Assembly: GCF_028640845.1 (NCBI RefSeq)
Contig: NC_080541.1
Span: 4,088,435 to 4,152,434, forward strand
DNA length: 64,000 bases
Direction: 5' to 3'
Origin: Ahaetulla prasina
Lineage: Eukaryota; Chordata; Lepidosauria; Squamata; Colubridae
Shown here: in pieces, positions 20,820 to 31,717 of the stretch
Layout of the letters: each line of letters opens with the position of its first letter
Numbering within the stretch: position 1 is the first letter of the stretch
Notes under the pieces: generated by a model
Told to the model about the DNA's origin: nothing
The model's database searches: none
The model's input: only the letters and a program-made list of their open reading frames with translations
Translations under genes and position numbers: made by a program

Positions 20820-20984
20820 TATACCCTCTCTTGGGCTTTGCCCTTGAGTTTCCTGTTCCTGTGCAAGAAGTGTATTCTATTGTCTGCTGTCAGACCCTCA
20901 TGGGGCTATGCAGGGGTCATAGCTTAACTTTTTAGGTTGTCTGAATTAAGTTTGATTGAAGCCTGGACTCTCTGAGACGATGTG

Positions 20985-21345
20985 ATTTAATGAAAAGAAG
21001 GACTAGGGGAGATATGATAGCAGTGTTCCAATATCTCAGGGGCTGCCACAGAGAAGTGGGAGTCGGGCTGTTCTCCAAAGCATCTGAGGGTAGAACAAGA
21101 AGCAATAGGTGGAAACTGATCAAGGAAAGAAGCAACTTAGAACTAAGGAGAAATTTCCTGACAGTTAGAACAATTAATAAGTGGAACGACTTGCCTGCAG
21201 AAGTTGAGAATGCTCCAACACTGGAAATTTTTAAGAAAAAGTTGGATAACCATCTGTCTGAGATGGTGTAGGGTTTCCTGCCTGGGCAGGGGGTTGGACT
21301 AGAAGGCCTCCAAGGTCCCTTCCAACTCTGTTGTTGTTATTATTG
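20985..21345 (+). mobile_element. CR1 LINE 3' fragment
   Basis: RT terminus ([20 protein letters not shown] to KKLDNHLSEMV) and the CR1 tail with (TTG/TTA) repeats. Confidence 0.92.
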
Positions 21346-21572
21346 TTATGTAATGAGGAGGCTCGTGTCCTGAAATTGTCTCTTAATGGCTTTCCTGGTT
21401 TGGATCTTGAGTGAGGGCTACCTAATTCTGCCTTTGTTCAAAATATCCTGTCTTGAACGGATTACCAAATCTTCATCTCTAAAAGCTGGCCTCCGCTTAG
21501 TATCTGCTTGTGGGCAGGGAGAGTGGGGGTCTGAATTTCTGTTTCTGTTAAGATTTCTATTTCTCTTTTAGA

Positions 21573-21647
21573 CCAGGGGTCTCCAACCTTGGCAACTTTA
21601 AGACTTGTGGACTTCAAACTCCCAGAGTTCCTCAGCCAGCAAACCAA
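21573..21647 (+). mobile_element. Half of a palindromic MITE
   Basis: GACCAGGGGTCTCCAACCTT through CCTCAGCCAGC: the left arm of the palindromic element seen complete at 43941-44075. Confidence 0.8.
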
Positions 21648-21659
21648 AGTCGGAGTCGG

Positions 21660-21905
21660 TGGACTTTTAAGTTTTCTAATCCCAGGATTTCAAGCCTGGT
21701 GGTATAAGGTGTTTTGTTGTTTTCGGAGGAGCGAAGAACTCTTCTAGTAAAATATTTCTGGACGCGTTCGATAGTATTAATGTCAGAGATGTGGTATGGG
21801 TTCCAGATAGGTGAGCTGTATTCAAGAATAGGTCTGGCAAATGTTTTGTATGCTCTGGTTAGTAGCGTAGAGTTTTTGGAAAAGAAGCTACATAAAATTA
21901 GACTT
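21660..21905 (-). mobile_element. CR1-clade LINE (second family) RT fragment
   Basis: The minus strand codes an RT fragment with the LTRAYKTFARPILEYSS-type block also read at 25.1 kb. Further copies at 24.2, 26.8, 50.2 and 63.6 kb. Confidence 0.75.
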
Positions 21906-22371
21906 CATATTTTTTTCCTCCCCTCTTTTTTTTCTCCTTGCCTCTCTCTTCCCTCATTGTTCCTATCTATCCTCCTAGTTTACTGTGACTTCTAAGACCA
22001 GGTAAATCTGTCTTGTGCAGAGAAATGTGATTTTAGAAAACTACCCAGCACATCCTCTTTTTCAACGATCCAACCTGCTGTTCTCTTCCGTGGATTGGTG
22101 AAATCGATGCTGGATGGTTGGCTTTTTAAGCCCGCATTGCTGCTGTGTGAAAATATTATTGGATGGGAGGAAGAAATCTCCACTTTTGTTAGGAAAGAAG
22201 CAAACAAAGCCAGTCGATCCAATGTTCCAGGCAGCTGCCAAAATTGCAGCTGACGTTCAATTCAGCGTCAGCAGCAATCATGGAGTTTGCGGCAAACAAA
22301 CAAACATGCCAACAATCCTCAGTTGGAGGCCACTTTGTGGGTGTGAAAGCTTTCATTGTGGGATCTTTTGA
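21906..22371. other. Unique intergenic sequence, no gene seen
   Basis: No repeat termini or supported ORF. Confidence 0.55.
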
Positions 22372-22784
22372 ACCTATGAAGAACAGCTGCAGGATTTGGG
22401 CTTGGCTAGTCTAAAGAAAGAAGAATTAGGGACAACATGAGAGCAGTGTTCCAGTATTTGAGGGGCTGCCACAAAGAAGAGGGGGTCAAGCTATTTTCCA
22501 AAGCACCAGACAAGAAACAATGGATGGAAAGTAATCCAGGAGAGAAGCAACCTGGAATTAAGGAGAAACTTCCCGACAGTGAGGACAATTAACCAGTGGA
22601 ACAGCTTGCCTCCAGAAATCATGGATGCTCCATCACTGTAGGTTTTGAAGAAGACTCTAGATCAGGGGTGTCAAACACAAGGCCTGCAAGCTGGAACTGG
22701 CCCATGATGTGGTTGGATGTGGCCCGTAAGGCCATCCTGGAAAATGTAAGGGGCCAGCCCATGTCGCTTTGCCCCGGTCTACCC

Positions 22785-23132
22785 AGAGATGATATTCAGT
22801 TGGTTCGGACCGGTTCACTCGAACCGGTGGAGGAAATTGTGAGTGGTTCCCCCCACTCCCACACTGTCGTGTCCCACTCCTCCGCTGACGGCCGGGTCAG
22901 GGAAATCTGAATCAGACCCCGGCTGCGGGGAGTGGCTGCGGTGAGAGCGGGCAAGACACAACACACACCAGCTCTATGCCGTCGTATTTAGGCACATTTT
23001 TGAAGCCGGGAGCATGCGCGGAAGGTGCGCGCACAAGCAAAGTGCATGCACGGAAGGCATGTGCAGAAGGCAGGCGCATGTGTGAACCAGGTGTGTGAAC
23101 CAGTAGTAACATAATGTGAAACTCACTGCTGG
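22785..23132. mobile_element. hAT-type MITE nested in the hAT element
   Basis: Flanks GTCTACCC (22777-22784) and GTCTACTC (23133-23140) match 7 of 8; the right end reads GTGAAACTCACTGCTG. Related to the other CAGNGGTG MITEs. Confidence 0.75.
22865..22963 (-). mobile_element. Internally deleted LTR, 99 bp
   Basis: Both ends match the 575-bp LTR at 49535 (minus orientation here), with perfect 5-bp duplication CACAC (22860-22864, 22964-22968), but the middle is missing. Confidence 0.85.
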
Positions 23133-23455
23133 GTCTACTCAGTGTGAAGAGGAAACATCGGGCCAGCATGGCTTCATGTTTACCCAATGCAAAGAGGAAA
23201 CATGCCGATAGTTTGTGGAGTGGTGTCAAGCTGGCCACACCCACCCACCCACCCTGCCATGCCCCCCCCAGCCCCCCTTCCCCTCCGAGGTCAACCATAG
23301 CCCTGATGCAGCCCTCAGTGAAATCGAGTTTGACATTCCTGATCAGCTCTAGACAGTCACTTATCTAAAATGGTAGAAGCTCTCCTTCTTGAGCAGGGGG
23401 CTGGACTAGAAGACCTCCAAGGTCCCTTCCAGCCGATTCTTCCTATTCTACTCTT

Positions 23456-24145
23456 GGGTCTCTTTTCTCCAAGCACATGAGAGCTTTTCTTTGTAAACAA
23501 GTCCTCCGATGCCTTGGAAAAATGGCTATTTTGGGCACCAGAGGCCTTCAAACGATCTTCATTTGGATACAGCTTTCTGCCAAACAGAGTGGCAGTCTAT
23601 TACTTGCCAATAATGGGCTCCCCGCTGTGTTTGGCGGAGCTGGAAGACGTGAAGCAAGGCATCAGATGGTCCTTGAACCGGAAAGCATTGCGGTGTTGTG
23701 CTAATGGACAGAAAGGGAAACAACACACGCACAAACGCACACAAAACCAGAAGAGGGTACGTTCCAAGCAAGAAAAGTATAACCAAACTTTAAAAGAGGA
23801 ATAGGTTAGGAAAGATAACTTAGAAGGAAGACCCAGAATAATAAAGTGTTGGGTATCTGCATTTAGGTACATGAAGGGAAGTGTGTTTGTTGTGTGGATG
23901 TTACATAAGGGTGTATGTGTATATCCAACTGAGCTGAAATGTGCTAGGAATTTCCTGTCGCTTCCAGGGCATTTGGCACCCAACACATTCCTAATATCCA
24001 CATCAGAGAAAGCACACAGGCTACTCCATTCGGTGAGAATAATATATAGATGGAAGTTTATTTATTTAGGAAACATTTGCCTAAACTACAAACAATTACA
24101 GGTAGACCTCAACTTAGAATCAGGATCAGAGTTCAATGGGTCACC
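23456..24145. other. Unique intergenic sequence, no gene seen
   Basis: No family-like ORF and no repeat termini. Confidence 0.55.
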
Positions 24146-24149
24146 TCTG

Positions 24150-25200
24150 ATTTTTTATTTATTTATTTATTTATTTTGTCACACAGTATATATAAGCATA
24201 AGCATGAAATAACTATACAATATATAAGCATATATATAAGCATAAGTATGTAATAACTATATTAATTGGATATAACAAAAGGAAACAATAGGACAGGAAC
24301 GGTAGGCAGGTTTGTGCTCTTATGCACGCCCCTTACGGACCTCTTAGGAAAGGGGTGAGGTCAATAGTAGACAGTTTTTGGTTAAAGCTTTGGGGATTTT
24401 GGGAAGAGATCACAGAGTCAGGTAGTGTGTTCCAAGCCGTGGTGGCTCAGGCTATAAGATAGCCTGTTATTAAAACACAGCAGCCTGCAATTACTGCAGA
24501 CTCGAATCCCACCAGGCCCAAGGTTGACTCAGCCTTCCATCCTTTATAAGGTAGGTAAAATGAGGACCCAGATTGTTGGGGGGGGCAATAAGTTGACTTT
24601 GTAAATATACAAATATACACACTGTAAGCCGCCCTGAGTCTTCGGAGAAGGGCGGGATATAAATGTAAATAAAATAAAAATAAAAAAATAAAAAATAAAT
24701 TATTGAAGTCATATTTTCTGCAATCAAGATTGGAGCAGTTCACATTAAGCTTAAATCTATTGTGTGCTCGTGTATTGTTGCAATTGAAGCTGAAGTAGTC
24801 TTCGACAGGAAGGACATTGTAGTAGATGATTCTATAAGTTAAATTCAGGTCCTGTCGAAGGTGGTGGAGTTCTAAATTTTCTAAACCCAGGATTTCAAGT
24901 CTGGTGGCATAAGGTATTTTGTTGTTTTCAGAGGAGCGGAGAACTCTTCTTATAAAATATTTCTGGACACGCTCAATTGTATTAATGTCCGAAATGAGCT
25001 ATGGGTTCCAGACAAGCGAGCTGTATTCAAGAATTGGTCTAGCAAATGTTTTATATGCTCTGGTAAGTAGTGTACTGTTTCTGGAGAAGAAGCTACGTAA
25101 GATTAGGTTTACAACTTTTAATGCCTTTTTTGTGATGTAGTTGCAGTGGGCTTTGGCACTTAGATTTAATGACCTTTTTGGCCACATTGCTAAATGAACC
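24150..25200 (-). mobile_element. CR1-clade LINE (second family), split by a SINE
   Basis: The minus strand reads an RT C-terminus (SRNSTLLTRAYKTFARPILE and following) and a 3' end with TTTATTTATTTTGTCAC at the left. A SINE occupies 24432-24700. Confidence 0.82.
24432..24700 (+). mobile_element. tRNA-derived SINE with L2-type 3' tail
   Basis: Head GTGGCTCAGGCTATAAGATA (A box) and ACTCGAATCCCACC (B box), conserved middle, then GCCGCCCTGAGTCTTCGGAG and an A-rich tail. The shared tail suggests mobilisation by L2. Confidence 0.88.
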
Positions 25201-25224
25201 ACTACAGCTGTTGAGTAAATCACA

Positions 25225-26030
25225 GGGTTATTAAGAGAGAAGAGAGAGAGAGAGAAAGATAAAAGAGAGAGGGAGGAGAAAGATAGATAGAGTGGAGAAA
25301 GAAGAGAAAGAGAGGAGAGAGAGGAGGGAGAGGGAAAAGAAAGGAGGGAGAGACAGAGAGGGAGAGAGGGAGAGAGAAGAGAGAAGTGGGAGAGTGGGAG
25401 AGAGAGAGAGAGAGGAGAAAGAAGAAAATGAAAATGTTGGATCACCATCTGACTGAGATGGTGTAGGGTTTCCTGCCTGGGCAGGGGGTTGGACTAGAAG
25501 GCCTCCAAGGTCCCTTCCAACTCTGATGTTATGTTATGTTATGTTATGTTAAGAGAGAGGAGAGAGAGAGGGAGATTGAGGAGAGAAAGAGAGAGAAATA
25601 AAGAGAGAAGAGAGAGGGAGAGGGAGACACACAGCGAGGGGGAGAGAGCGAGAAGAGAAAGAAGAAGAGAGAGTAGAGACAGAGAGAAGAGAGAGGGAGG
25701 AGAGTAGAGAGATGGGGAGAAAGATAAATAGAGTGGAGAAAGAGAGGAGAGAGCTGGGGGAAAGAGAAGCGAAAGAGAGAAAAGAGAGAGGAAAGAGAGA
25801 GAAGAGGGAGGGATAGGGAGAAGGAGAAGGAGAGAGGGAGAGACAGAAGTGGGAGAGATAGAGAGAGAGAGAAAGAAGAGAGGAGAGAGAGGGAGAGAGA
25901 GGAGAGAAATAGAGAAATAGAGAGAGAGACAGGGGAGAGGGAGGGAGAGACACAGAGACAGGGGGAGAGAGAGAGAGACAGATGAGAGAGAGGAGAGAGA
26001 GGGAGAGAAATACAGAGAAAAGATCTAAAT
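25225..26030. repeat. (GA)n-rich low-complexity block
   Basis: About 800 bp of GAGA with GGGA variants, embedding a CR1 3' tail at 25431-25550 that ends in (TTATG)n. Long Ser/Leu frames on the minus strand are artefacts of composition. Confidence 0.92.
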
Positions 26031-26136
26031 AGGGCATAATTTATTTATTTATTTTGTCACAACAATATATATAAGCATCACACAAAAATATTATATAGTA
26101 TATAAACATATATATGAGGAAATATTAGGAGGTATA
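26031..26136 (-). mobile_element. LINE 3' end remnant
   Basis: TTATTTATTTATTTTGTCAC with ATATATAAGCAT as at 24150 and 63590; ends in the (TA)n array. Confidence 0.65.
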
Positions 26137-26137
26137 A

Positions 26138-26231
<94 letters not shown>
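26137..26231. repeat. (TA)n microsatellite
   Basis: About 47 TA units directly left of a Penelope-like relic. Confidence 0.97.
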
Positions 26232-26235
<4 letters not shown>

Positions 26236-26236
<1 letters not shown>

Positions 26237-26380
26237 TTCTTCCTTCTAAAAGGAAGAAACAGCTGCGATCACACATTGCTCCCAGAAGCACGAAGCTGAA
26301 GCCTGAAGATGACGAATGAGACTTATAAACGTTGCCAAGACATTTCCAATTTTACACGGGAGAAAACCCGAACAGCCAAA

Positions 26381-26383
<3 letters not shown>
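26236..26383 (+). mobile_element. Penelope-like relic (type 1) with hammerhead-like core
   Basis: CTGAAGA is intact (26303-26309), followed by T, GACGAA (26311-26316) and TGAGAC. The other arm is decayed to TTATA, GAAAC to AAAC (26327-26330) and GUC to GUU. It is the same element as 18812-19133, in opposite orientation, and is bounded by (TA)n on both sides. Confidence 0.62.

Positions 26384-26471
<88 letters not shown>
26384..26471. repeat. (TA)n microsatellite
   Basis: About 44 TA units directly right of the relic. Confidence 0.97.
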
Positions 26472-26474
<3 letters not shown>

Positions 26475-26754
26475 GAAAAAAGAAAAAAAACAATAGGACA
26501 AACAGGACTATTTGCTTCTTTAAGATATTCAAACCTAAAATTATTGCTTTTGATGGGAATGAAATCGACACTGTTTTGTTGTGGTGGGGATAGAATCTGT
26601 TAATGAGCTTTGACCTACCTCACGTTTGTAGGTGGCACCTTGACTTCAATCGAAGACTCAACGGAATTACAATTTTTACCGGAAGAAATGGACAAATTTA
26701 GATATAAGTCATTTTGGATAGGCTTATACAAAAATCTGGATGGTAATTATTTAA
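26472..26754. other. Unassigned sequence
   Basis: No recognised repeat or ORF. Confidence 0.5.
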
Positions 26755-27108
26755 CAAACGGTAAACAGGAACGATAGGCATGTTTGTGCTCTTATGCACG
26801 CCCCTTATGGTCCTCTTAGGAATGGGGTGAGGTCAATAGTAGAAAGTTTTTGGTTAAAGCTTTTGGGATTATGGGAAGAGGCCACAGAGTCAGGTAAAGT
26901 ATTCCAAGCACTGATGATTCTGTTACAGAAGTCATATTTTCTGCAATCTAGATTAAAGCGGTTGACATTAAGTTTAAATCTATTGGTTGCTCTTGTATTA
27001 TTGCAATTAAAGCTGAAGTAGTCTTTAAAAGGAAGGACATTACAATAGATGATTCTGTGAGTTAAACTTAGGTCCTGTCGAAGGCGACGGAGTTCTAAGA
27101 TCTCCATC
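26755..27108 (-). mobile_element. CR1-clade LINE (second family) 3' fragment
   Basis: The minus frame 27107-26805 reads LRRLRQDLSLTHRIIYCNVL, NCNNTRATNRFKLN, LDCRKYDFCNRIISAWNTLP and ends STIDLTPFLRGP. Confidence 0.88.
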
Positions 27109-27156
27109 TATATTAATGAGCATGGGGCTTTGGAAAACCCTTGGAATTAAGAGAGA

Positions 27157-28161
27157 AAAAAGAGGCTGGACAACACAACAATTGTGTTGTAAATGTTGTA
27201 CCTTGATGAACGTATCTTTTCTTTTATGTACACTGAGAGCCTATGCACCAAGACAAATTCCTTGTGTGTCCAATCACACTTGGCCAATAAAAATTCTATT
27301 CTATTCTATTCTTTGTCCAGAATGTTTCAGGGCCTCTTCCTTGAGCAATGGATTGGACTAGAAGACCTCCAAGATCTCTTCCAACTCTGATATTCTCCAA
27401 AGCACCTGAGAGCAGGACACGAAGCAACAGATGGAAACTCGTCAAGGAGAGAACCAACCTCGGACTAAGGAGAAACTTCCTTACAGTGAGAACAATCAAC
27501 CAGTGGAACAGCTTGCCTCCAGAAGATGTGGGTGCTCCATCACTCGAGGTTTTCAAGAGGAGCCTGGACAACCATTTGTCTGGAATGGTATAGAATTGGA
27601 CCAGGGGTGAAATCCAGCAGGTTCAGACAGGTTCCGGAGAACCGGTAGCGGAAATTTTGAGTAGTTCAGAGAACCGGTAGCGGAAATTTTGAGCAGTTTG
27701 GAGAACCGGCAAATACCATCTCTGGCTGGCCCCAGAGTGGGGTAGGAATGGAGATTTTGCAATATCCTTCCCCTAGAAGTAGGGAGGAAATGGGGATTTT
27801 GCAGTATCCTTCCCCAGGAGTGGGGTGGGAATGGAGATTTTGCCATATCCTTTCCCCTGCTACGCCCACCAAGCCACACCCACCAAGCCACGCCCACAGA
27901 ACTGGTAGTAAAAAAATTAGATTTCACCACTGGGTTGGACTAGAAGACCTCCGGGGTCCCTTCCAAACGAATATTCTATGTTGTAATTCTCGTTGAGCTG
28001 CTTACACTTGCCGACGAGTCGTTAGCTTTAAAACCTATCCCTCAGCAAAACTCATTTCAATTCTTGCTTGGGAATGGAATCTTAAGATACGGCTGAACCT
28101 GTACGAGGCTAAACGATTCATCTCGAGTTTTCTTCGAGCCCTAAATATCTTTCGGAGAGAG
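27157..28161 (+). repeat. 1,005-bp tandem duplication, copy 1
   Basis: Contains, in order, a Snake1-type LINE 3' end (27170-27310), a CR1 3' fragment (27313-27600), a hAT MITE (27602-27932), a CR1 tail remnant and about 190 bp of unique sequence. Every block recurs at +1005; I see no base difference. The junction lies in AGAGAGAAAAA. Confidence 0.95.
27602..27932 (+). mobile_element. hAT-type MITE in duplication copy 1
   Basis: Ends CAGGGGTGAAATCC and GATTTCACCACTG; flanks AATTGGAC and GGTTGGAC match 6 of 8. Same family as 10661-11082. Its duplicate is at 28607-28937. Confidence 0.85.
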
Positions 28162-29166
28162 AAAAAGAGGCTGGACAACACAACAATTGTGTTGTAAATG
28201 TTGTACCTTGATGAACGTATCTTTTCTTTTATGTACACTGAGAGCCTATGCACCAAGACAAATTCCTTGTGTGTCCAATCACACTTGGCCAATAAAAATT
28301 CTATTCTATTCTATTCTTTGTCCAGAATGTTTCAGGGCCTCTTCCTTGAGCAATGGATTGGACTAGAAGACCTCCAAGATCTCTTCCAACTCTGATATTC
28401 TCCAAAGCACCTGAGAGCAGGACACGAAGCAACAGATGGAAACTCGTCAAGGAGAGAACCAACCTCGGACTAAGGAGAAACTTCCTTACAGTGAGAACAA
28501 TCAACCAGTGGAACAGCTTGCCTCCAGAAGATGTGGGTGCTCCATCACTCGAGGTTTTCAAGAGGAGCCTGGACAACCATTTGTCTGGAATGGTATAGAA
28601 TTGGACCAGGGGTGAAATCCAGCAGGTTCAGACAGGTTCCGGAGAACCGGTAGCGGAAATTTTGAGTAGTTCAGAGAACCGGTAGCGGAAATTTTGAGCA
28701 GTTTGGAGAACCGGCAAATACCATCTCTGGCTGGCCCCAGAGTGGGGTAGGAATGGAGATTTTGCAATATCCTTCCCCTAGAAGTAGGGAGGAAATGGGG
28801 ATTTTGCAGTATCCTTCCCCAGGAGTGGGGTGGGAATGGAGATTTTGCCATATCCTTTCCCCTGCTACGCCCACCAAGCCACACCCACCAAGCCACGCCC
28901 ACAGAACTGGTAGTAAAAAAATTAGATTTCACCACTGGGTTGGACTAGAAGACCTCCGGGGTCCCTTCCAAACGAATATTCTATGTTGTAATTCTCGTTG
29001 AGCTGCTTACACTTGCCGACGAGTCGTTAGCTTTAAAACCTATCCCTCAGCAAAACTCATTTCAATTCTTGCTTGGGAATGGAATCTTAAGATACGGCTG
29101 AACCTGTACGAGGCTAAACGATTCATCTCGAGTTTTCTTCGAGCCCTAAATATCTTTCGGAGAGAG
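28162..29166 (+). repeat. 1,005-bp tandem duplication, copy 2
   Basis: Direct repeat of 27157-28161. All encoded fragments (198, 246 and 378 bp frames) repeat exactly at an offset of 1005. Confidence 0.95.
28607..28937 (+). mobile_element. hAT-type MITE in duplication copy 2
   Basis: Copy of 27602-27932 by tandem duplication rather than by a second insertion. Confidence 0.9.
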
Positions 29167-29680
29167 AAAAAAAAAAAGAATAAGAAAGCTCTCCCCAGTG
29201 AATATGGATAACTGCGCCCAGCGCTCGTAACGCATCAAATGAAACTGCAAAACTTGTTAGCAGCTGTTACGTCTCCGAGTTCATGTCTACCACCATAATT
29301 ACGCGCGGATGCGAGTTTTATATCGGAAGATAATACTCCATTCCCTTGTCTCGGAAGGCTATTTGCATTGTTCTAATTCACCAAAAGAAGTCTCTGGGTA
29401 TCAACTACTGGATCAGAAAGAAAAGGGAATAATAGTACTTCAGGTTTTTTTATCCCGCAATATTTCTCAGCGGCTGGAGCTTCTGTCTGAAAACGAGACG
29501 AATATGCTAAAAAGACTTCGACTGGATTTGCATCAATCCTGGGGAACTAGAAGGGTGTTTCCACTCTTCCCGTCCCCCACCCAGTAATACTTATGCTGAG
29601 TAGCATCGGGAGGAAAAAGTTTCTGTGGTTTTGAATCACTGAATCACTCCTCGATGGATTTGGTAGAAAAGGAAATGCAT
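29167..29680. other. Repeat-free island
   Basis: About 500 bp without transposon sequence, with several CpGs, continuous with the unique ends of the duplication unit. The 92-aa frame at 29309 shows no family resemblance. It could be a non-coding conserved element. Confidence 0.5.
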
Positions 29681-30481
29681 TTTGATTTCTTCTTCTTCTT
29701 CTTCTTCTTCTTCTTCTTCTTCTTCTTCTTCTTCTTCTTCTTCTTCTTCTTCTTCTTCTTCTTCTTCTTCTTCTTCTTCTTCTTCTTCTTCTTCTTCTTC
29801 TTCTTCTTTGTTCTTCTTCTTCCACCTCCTCCTCTTCCTCCTCCTTCCTCCTCCTCCTCCTCCTCCTCCTCCATCCTCCTCCTCTCCTCCTCATCGTCAT
29901 CCTCCTCCTCCTCCTCCTCCTCCTCCTCCTCCTCCTCCTCATCCTCCTCCTCCTCCTCCTCCTCCTCCTCCTCGTCATCCTCCTCCTCATCCTCCTCCTC
30001 CTTCCTCCTCCTCTTCTTCTTCTTTGTTCTTCTTCTTCTTCTTCTTCTCCTCCTCATCCTCCTCCTCCTCCTCATCCTCCTCATCATCCTCCTCATCTTC
30101 CTTCCTTCTTCTTCTTCTTCTTTGTTTGTTTGTTCTTCTTCTTTGTTCTTCTTTGTTCTTCTTCTTCTTCTTCTTTGTTTGTTCTTCTGTTTGTTTGTTC
30201 TTCTTTGTTCTTCTTCTCCTCCTCCTCATCTTCCTTCCTTCTTCCTCCTCCTCTCCTCCTCCTCGTCATCCTCCTCCTCCTCCTTCTCCTCCTCCTCCTC
30301 GTCATCCTCCTCATCCTCCTCCTCCTCGTCATCCTCCTCATCTTCCTTCCTTCTTCTTCTTCTTCTTTTTCTTTTTCTTTTTCTTTTTCTTCTTCTTTCT
30401 TCTTCTTCTTCTTCTTCCTCCTCCTCCTCCTCCTCCTCCTCCTCCTCCTCCTCCTCCTCCTCCTCCTCCTCCTCCTCCTCC

Positions 30482-30514
<33 letters not shown>

Positions 30515-30542
30515 TTCCTTCCTTCTTCCTCCTCCTCCTTCT
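29681..30542. repeat. (TTC)n/(TCC)n polypyrimidine tract
   Basis: About 860 bp almost purely C/T on the + strand: (TTC)n at 29688-29815, then TCC-rich blocks with TCATCC and TTTGT variants, then pure (TCC)n at 30417-30507. Poly-Ser/Leu/Arg frames across it are artefacts. Confidence 0.97.
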
Positions 30543-30609
30543 AAACCTCGAATGCCTCAACAGAGGGATAATATCCAATTCACATGAAGTGTTAGTATGC
30601 TTTATATTG

Positions 30610-30815
30610 CACTGGTGAAGCGAGGAGTGGTGTTCACTTACCTTCACTACCAGTTGGCAAATGTGAGCACACGCAGGACCTTCTGTGCATGTGCAGAGCA
30701 TCCAAAACAGGACATGATGATGTCTGAGTGGGTGGGCGGAGCATCCCACCGCTGCTGCTACAGGTTCGCGCGAACCGGATAGAACTGGCTGAATACCACT
30801 ACTGGGTGAAACTAC
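30610..30815. mobile_element. hAT MITE-like fragment
   Basis: Holds CACTACCAGTTGGCAAATG, CGCGAACCGGATAGAACTGG and GCTGAATACCACTACTG, blocks of the CAGNGGTG MITE family. Ends are poorly preserved. Confidence 0.6.
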
Positions 30816-30834
30816 TGGGTGAAACCATACCCTA

Positions 30835-31115
30835 ACCCTAACCACTATGATACAAAAAGGTTGTTGAGACTCTAGAAAGGGTGCAGAGAAGAGCAAAAAA
30901 TAATAATGATTAGGGGACTGGAGGCTAAAACATACGATGAACGGATTCAGGAACTGGGCCTGGCTAGTCTAGTGAAGAGAAGGACCAGGGGAGACATGAT
31001 AGAAGTCTTCCACTATCTCAGGGGCTACAACAAAGAAGAGAGGGCCACCCTATTTTCCAAAGGACCTGAAGGCAGGATAAGAAGTAGTGGCTGGAAACTC
31101 ATTAAAAAGAGAAAT
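30835..31115 (+). mobile_element. CR1 LINE fragment
   Basis: Codes [51 protein letters not shown]-type RT terminus; lacks the final tail. Confidence 0.88.
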
Positions 31116-31435
31116 AATGAATGGGGGTGGGGGGGTGGGAATCTTTTACACAATGTTCATCAAATCCCCCAATAAACTACTCAGACCTAATCCACATATC
31201 AAAGGAGAAGGTCTATAAACCCAAAAAAGAGTTAATTAAAATGGTGTCCCAGCAGAACTGCATGTTCACAAGAATAAACACCATCAATGACATGTACCTA
31301 CATGTACATATCCGTGCCCCTCAGGTGTCACCCTAGAACCAGCACGTACACCCAACCACAGCCTTCAAGTCCCACAACCTGATAAAACAATCTCACTTAC
31401 CCTATTTATCACCAAGACAACCCGTTTTTGGTTTT
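31116..31435. other. Unassigned sequence
   Basis: No recognised element. Confidence 0.45.
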
Positions 31436-31717
31436 GGAAATAAAATAAAATAAAATAAAATAAAATAAAATAAAATAAAATAAAATAAAATAAAATAAAA
31501 TAAAATAAAATAAAATAAAATAAAATAAAATAAAATAAAATAAAATAAAATAAAATAAAATTAAATTAAATTAAATTAAATTAAAATAAAATAAAATAAA
31601 ATAAAATAAAATAAAATAATAAAATAATAAAATAAAATAATAAAATAAAATAAAATAAAATAAAATAAAAAAAGAATGAATGAATGAATGAATGAATGAA
31701 TGAATGAATGAATGAAC
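31436..31717. repeat. (AAAAT)n then (TGAA)n microsatellites
   Basis: About 235 bp of AAAAT units with a TTAAA variant block near 31560, then ten TGAA units. Confidence 0.97.

Larger units (their letters stand above)
19958..20925 (-). mobile_element. LTR-like unit B, TATA box split by a MITE
   Basis: The complement matches unit A through its TATA box and polyadenylation signal, but is interrupted at 20114-20819. Units A and B lie in opposite orientation. Confidence 0.6.
22666..23344. mobile_element. hAT (Charlie-like) element
   Basis: Ends CAGGGGTGTCAAACAC and GAGTTTGACATTCCTG are classic hAT termini; CTCTAGA flanks both sides approximately. No transposase frame. Holds the MITE at 22785. Confidence 0.8.
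22372..23455 (+). mobile_element. CR1 LINE 3' fragment, outermost layer of a nest
   Basis: CR1 RT terminus at 22372-22664 and its tail at 23346-23455 are one copy separated by a hAT element. Confidence 0.88.

Noticed and set aside
29654..30587. Poly-Ser/Leu/Pro/Phe frames of about 300 aa
   Set aside because: They are translations of a (TTC)n/(TCC)n microsatellite in several frames.
30826..30842. Interstitial telomeric repeat (CCCTAA)n
   Set aside because: Only about two units of CCCTAA; too short to be meaningful.
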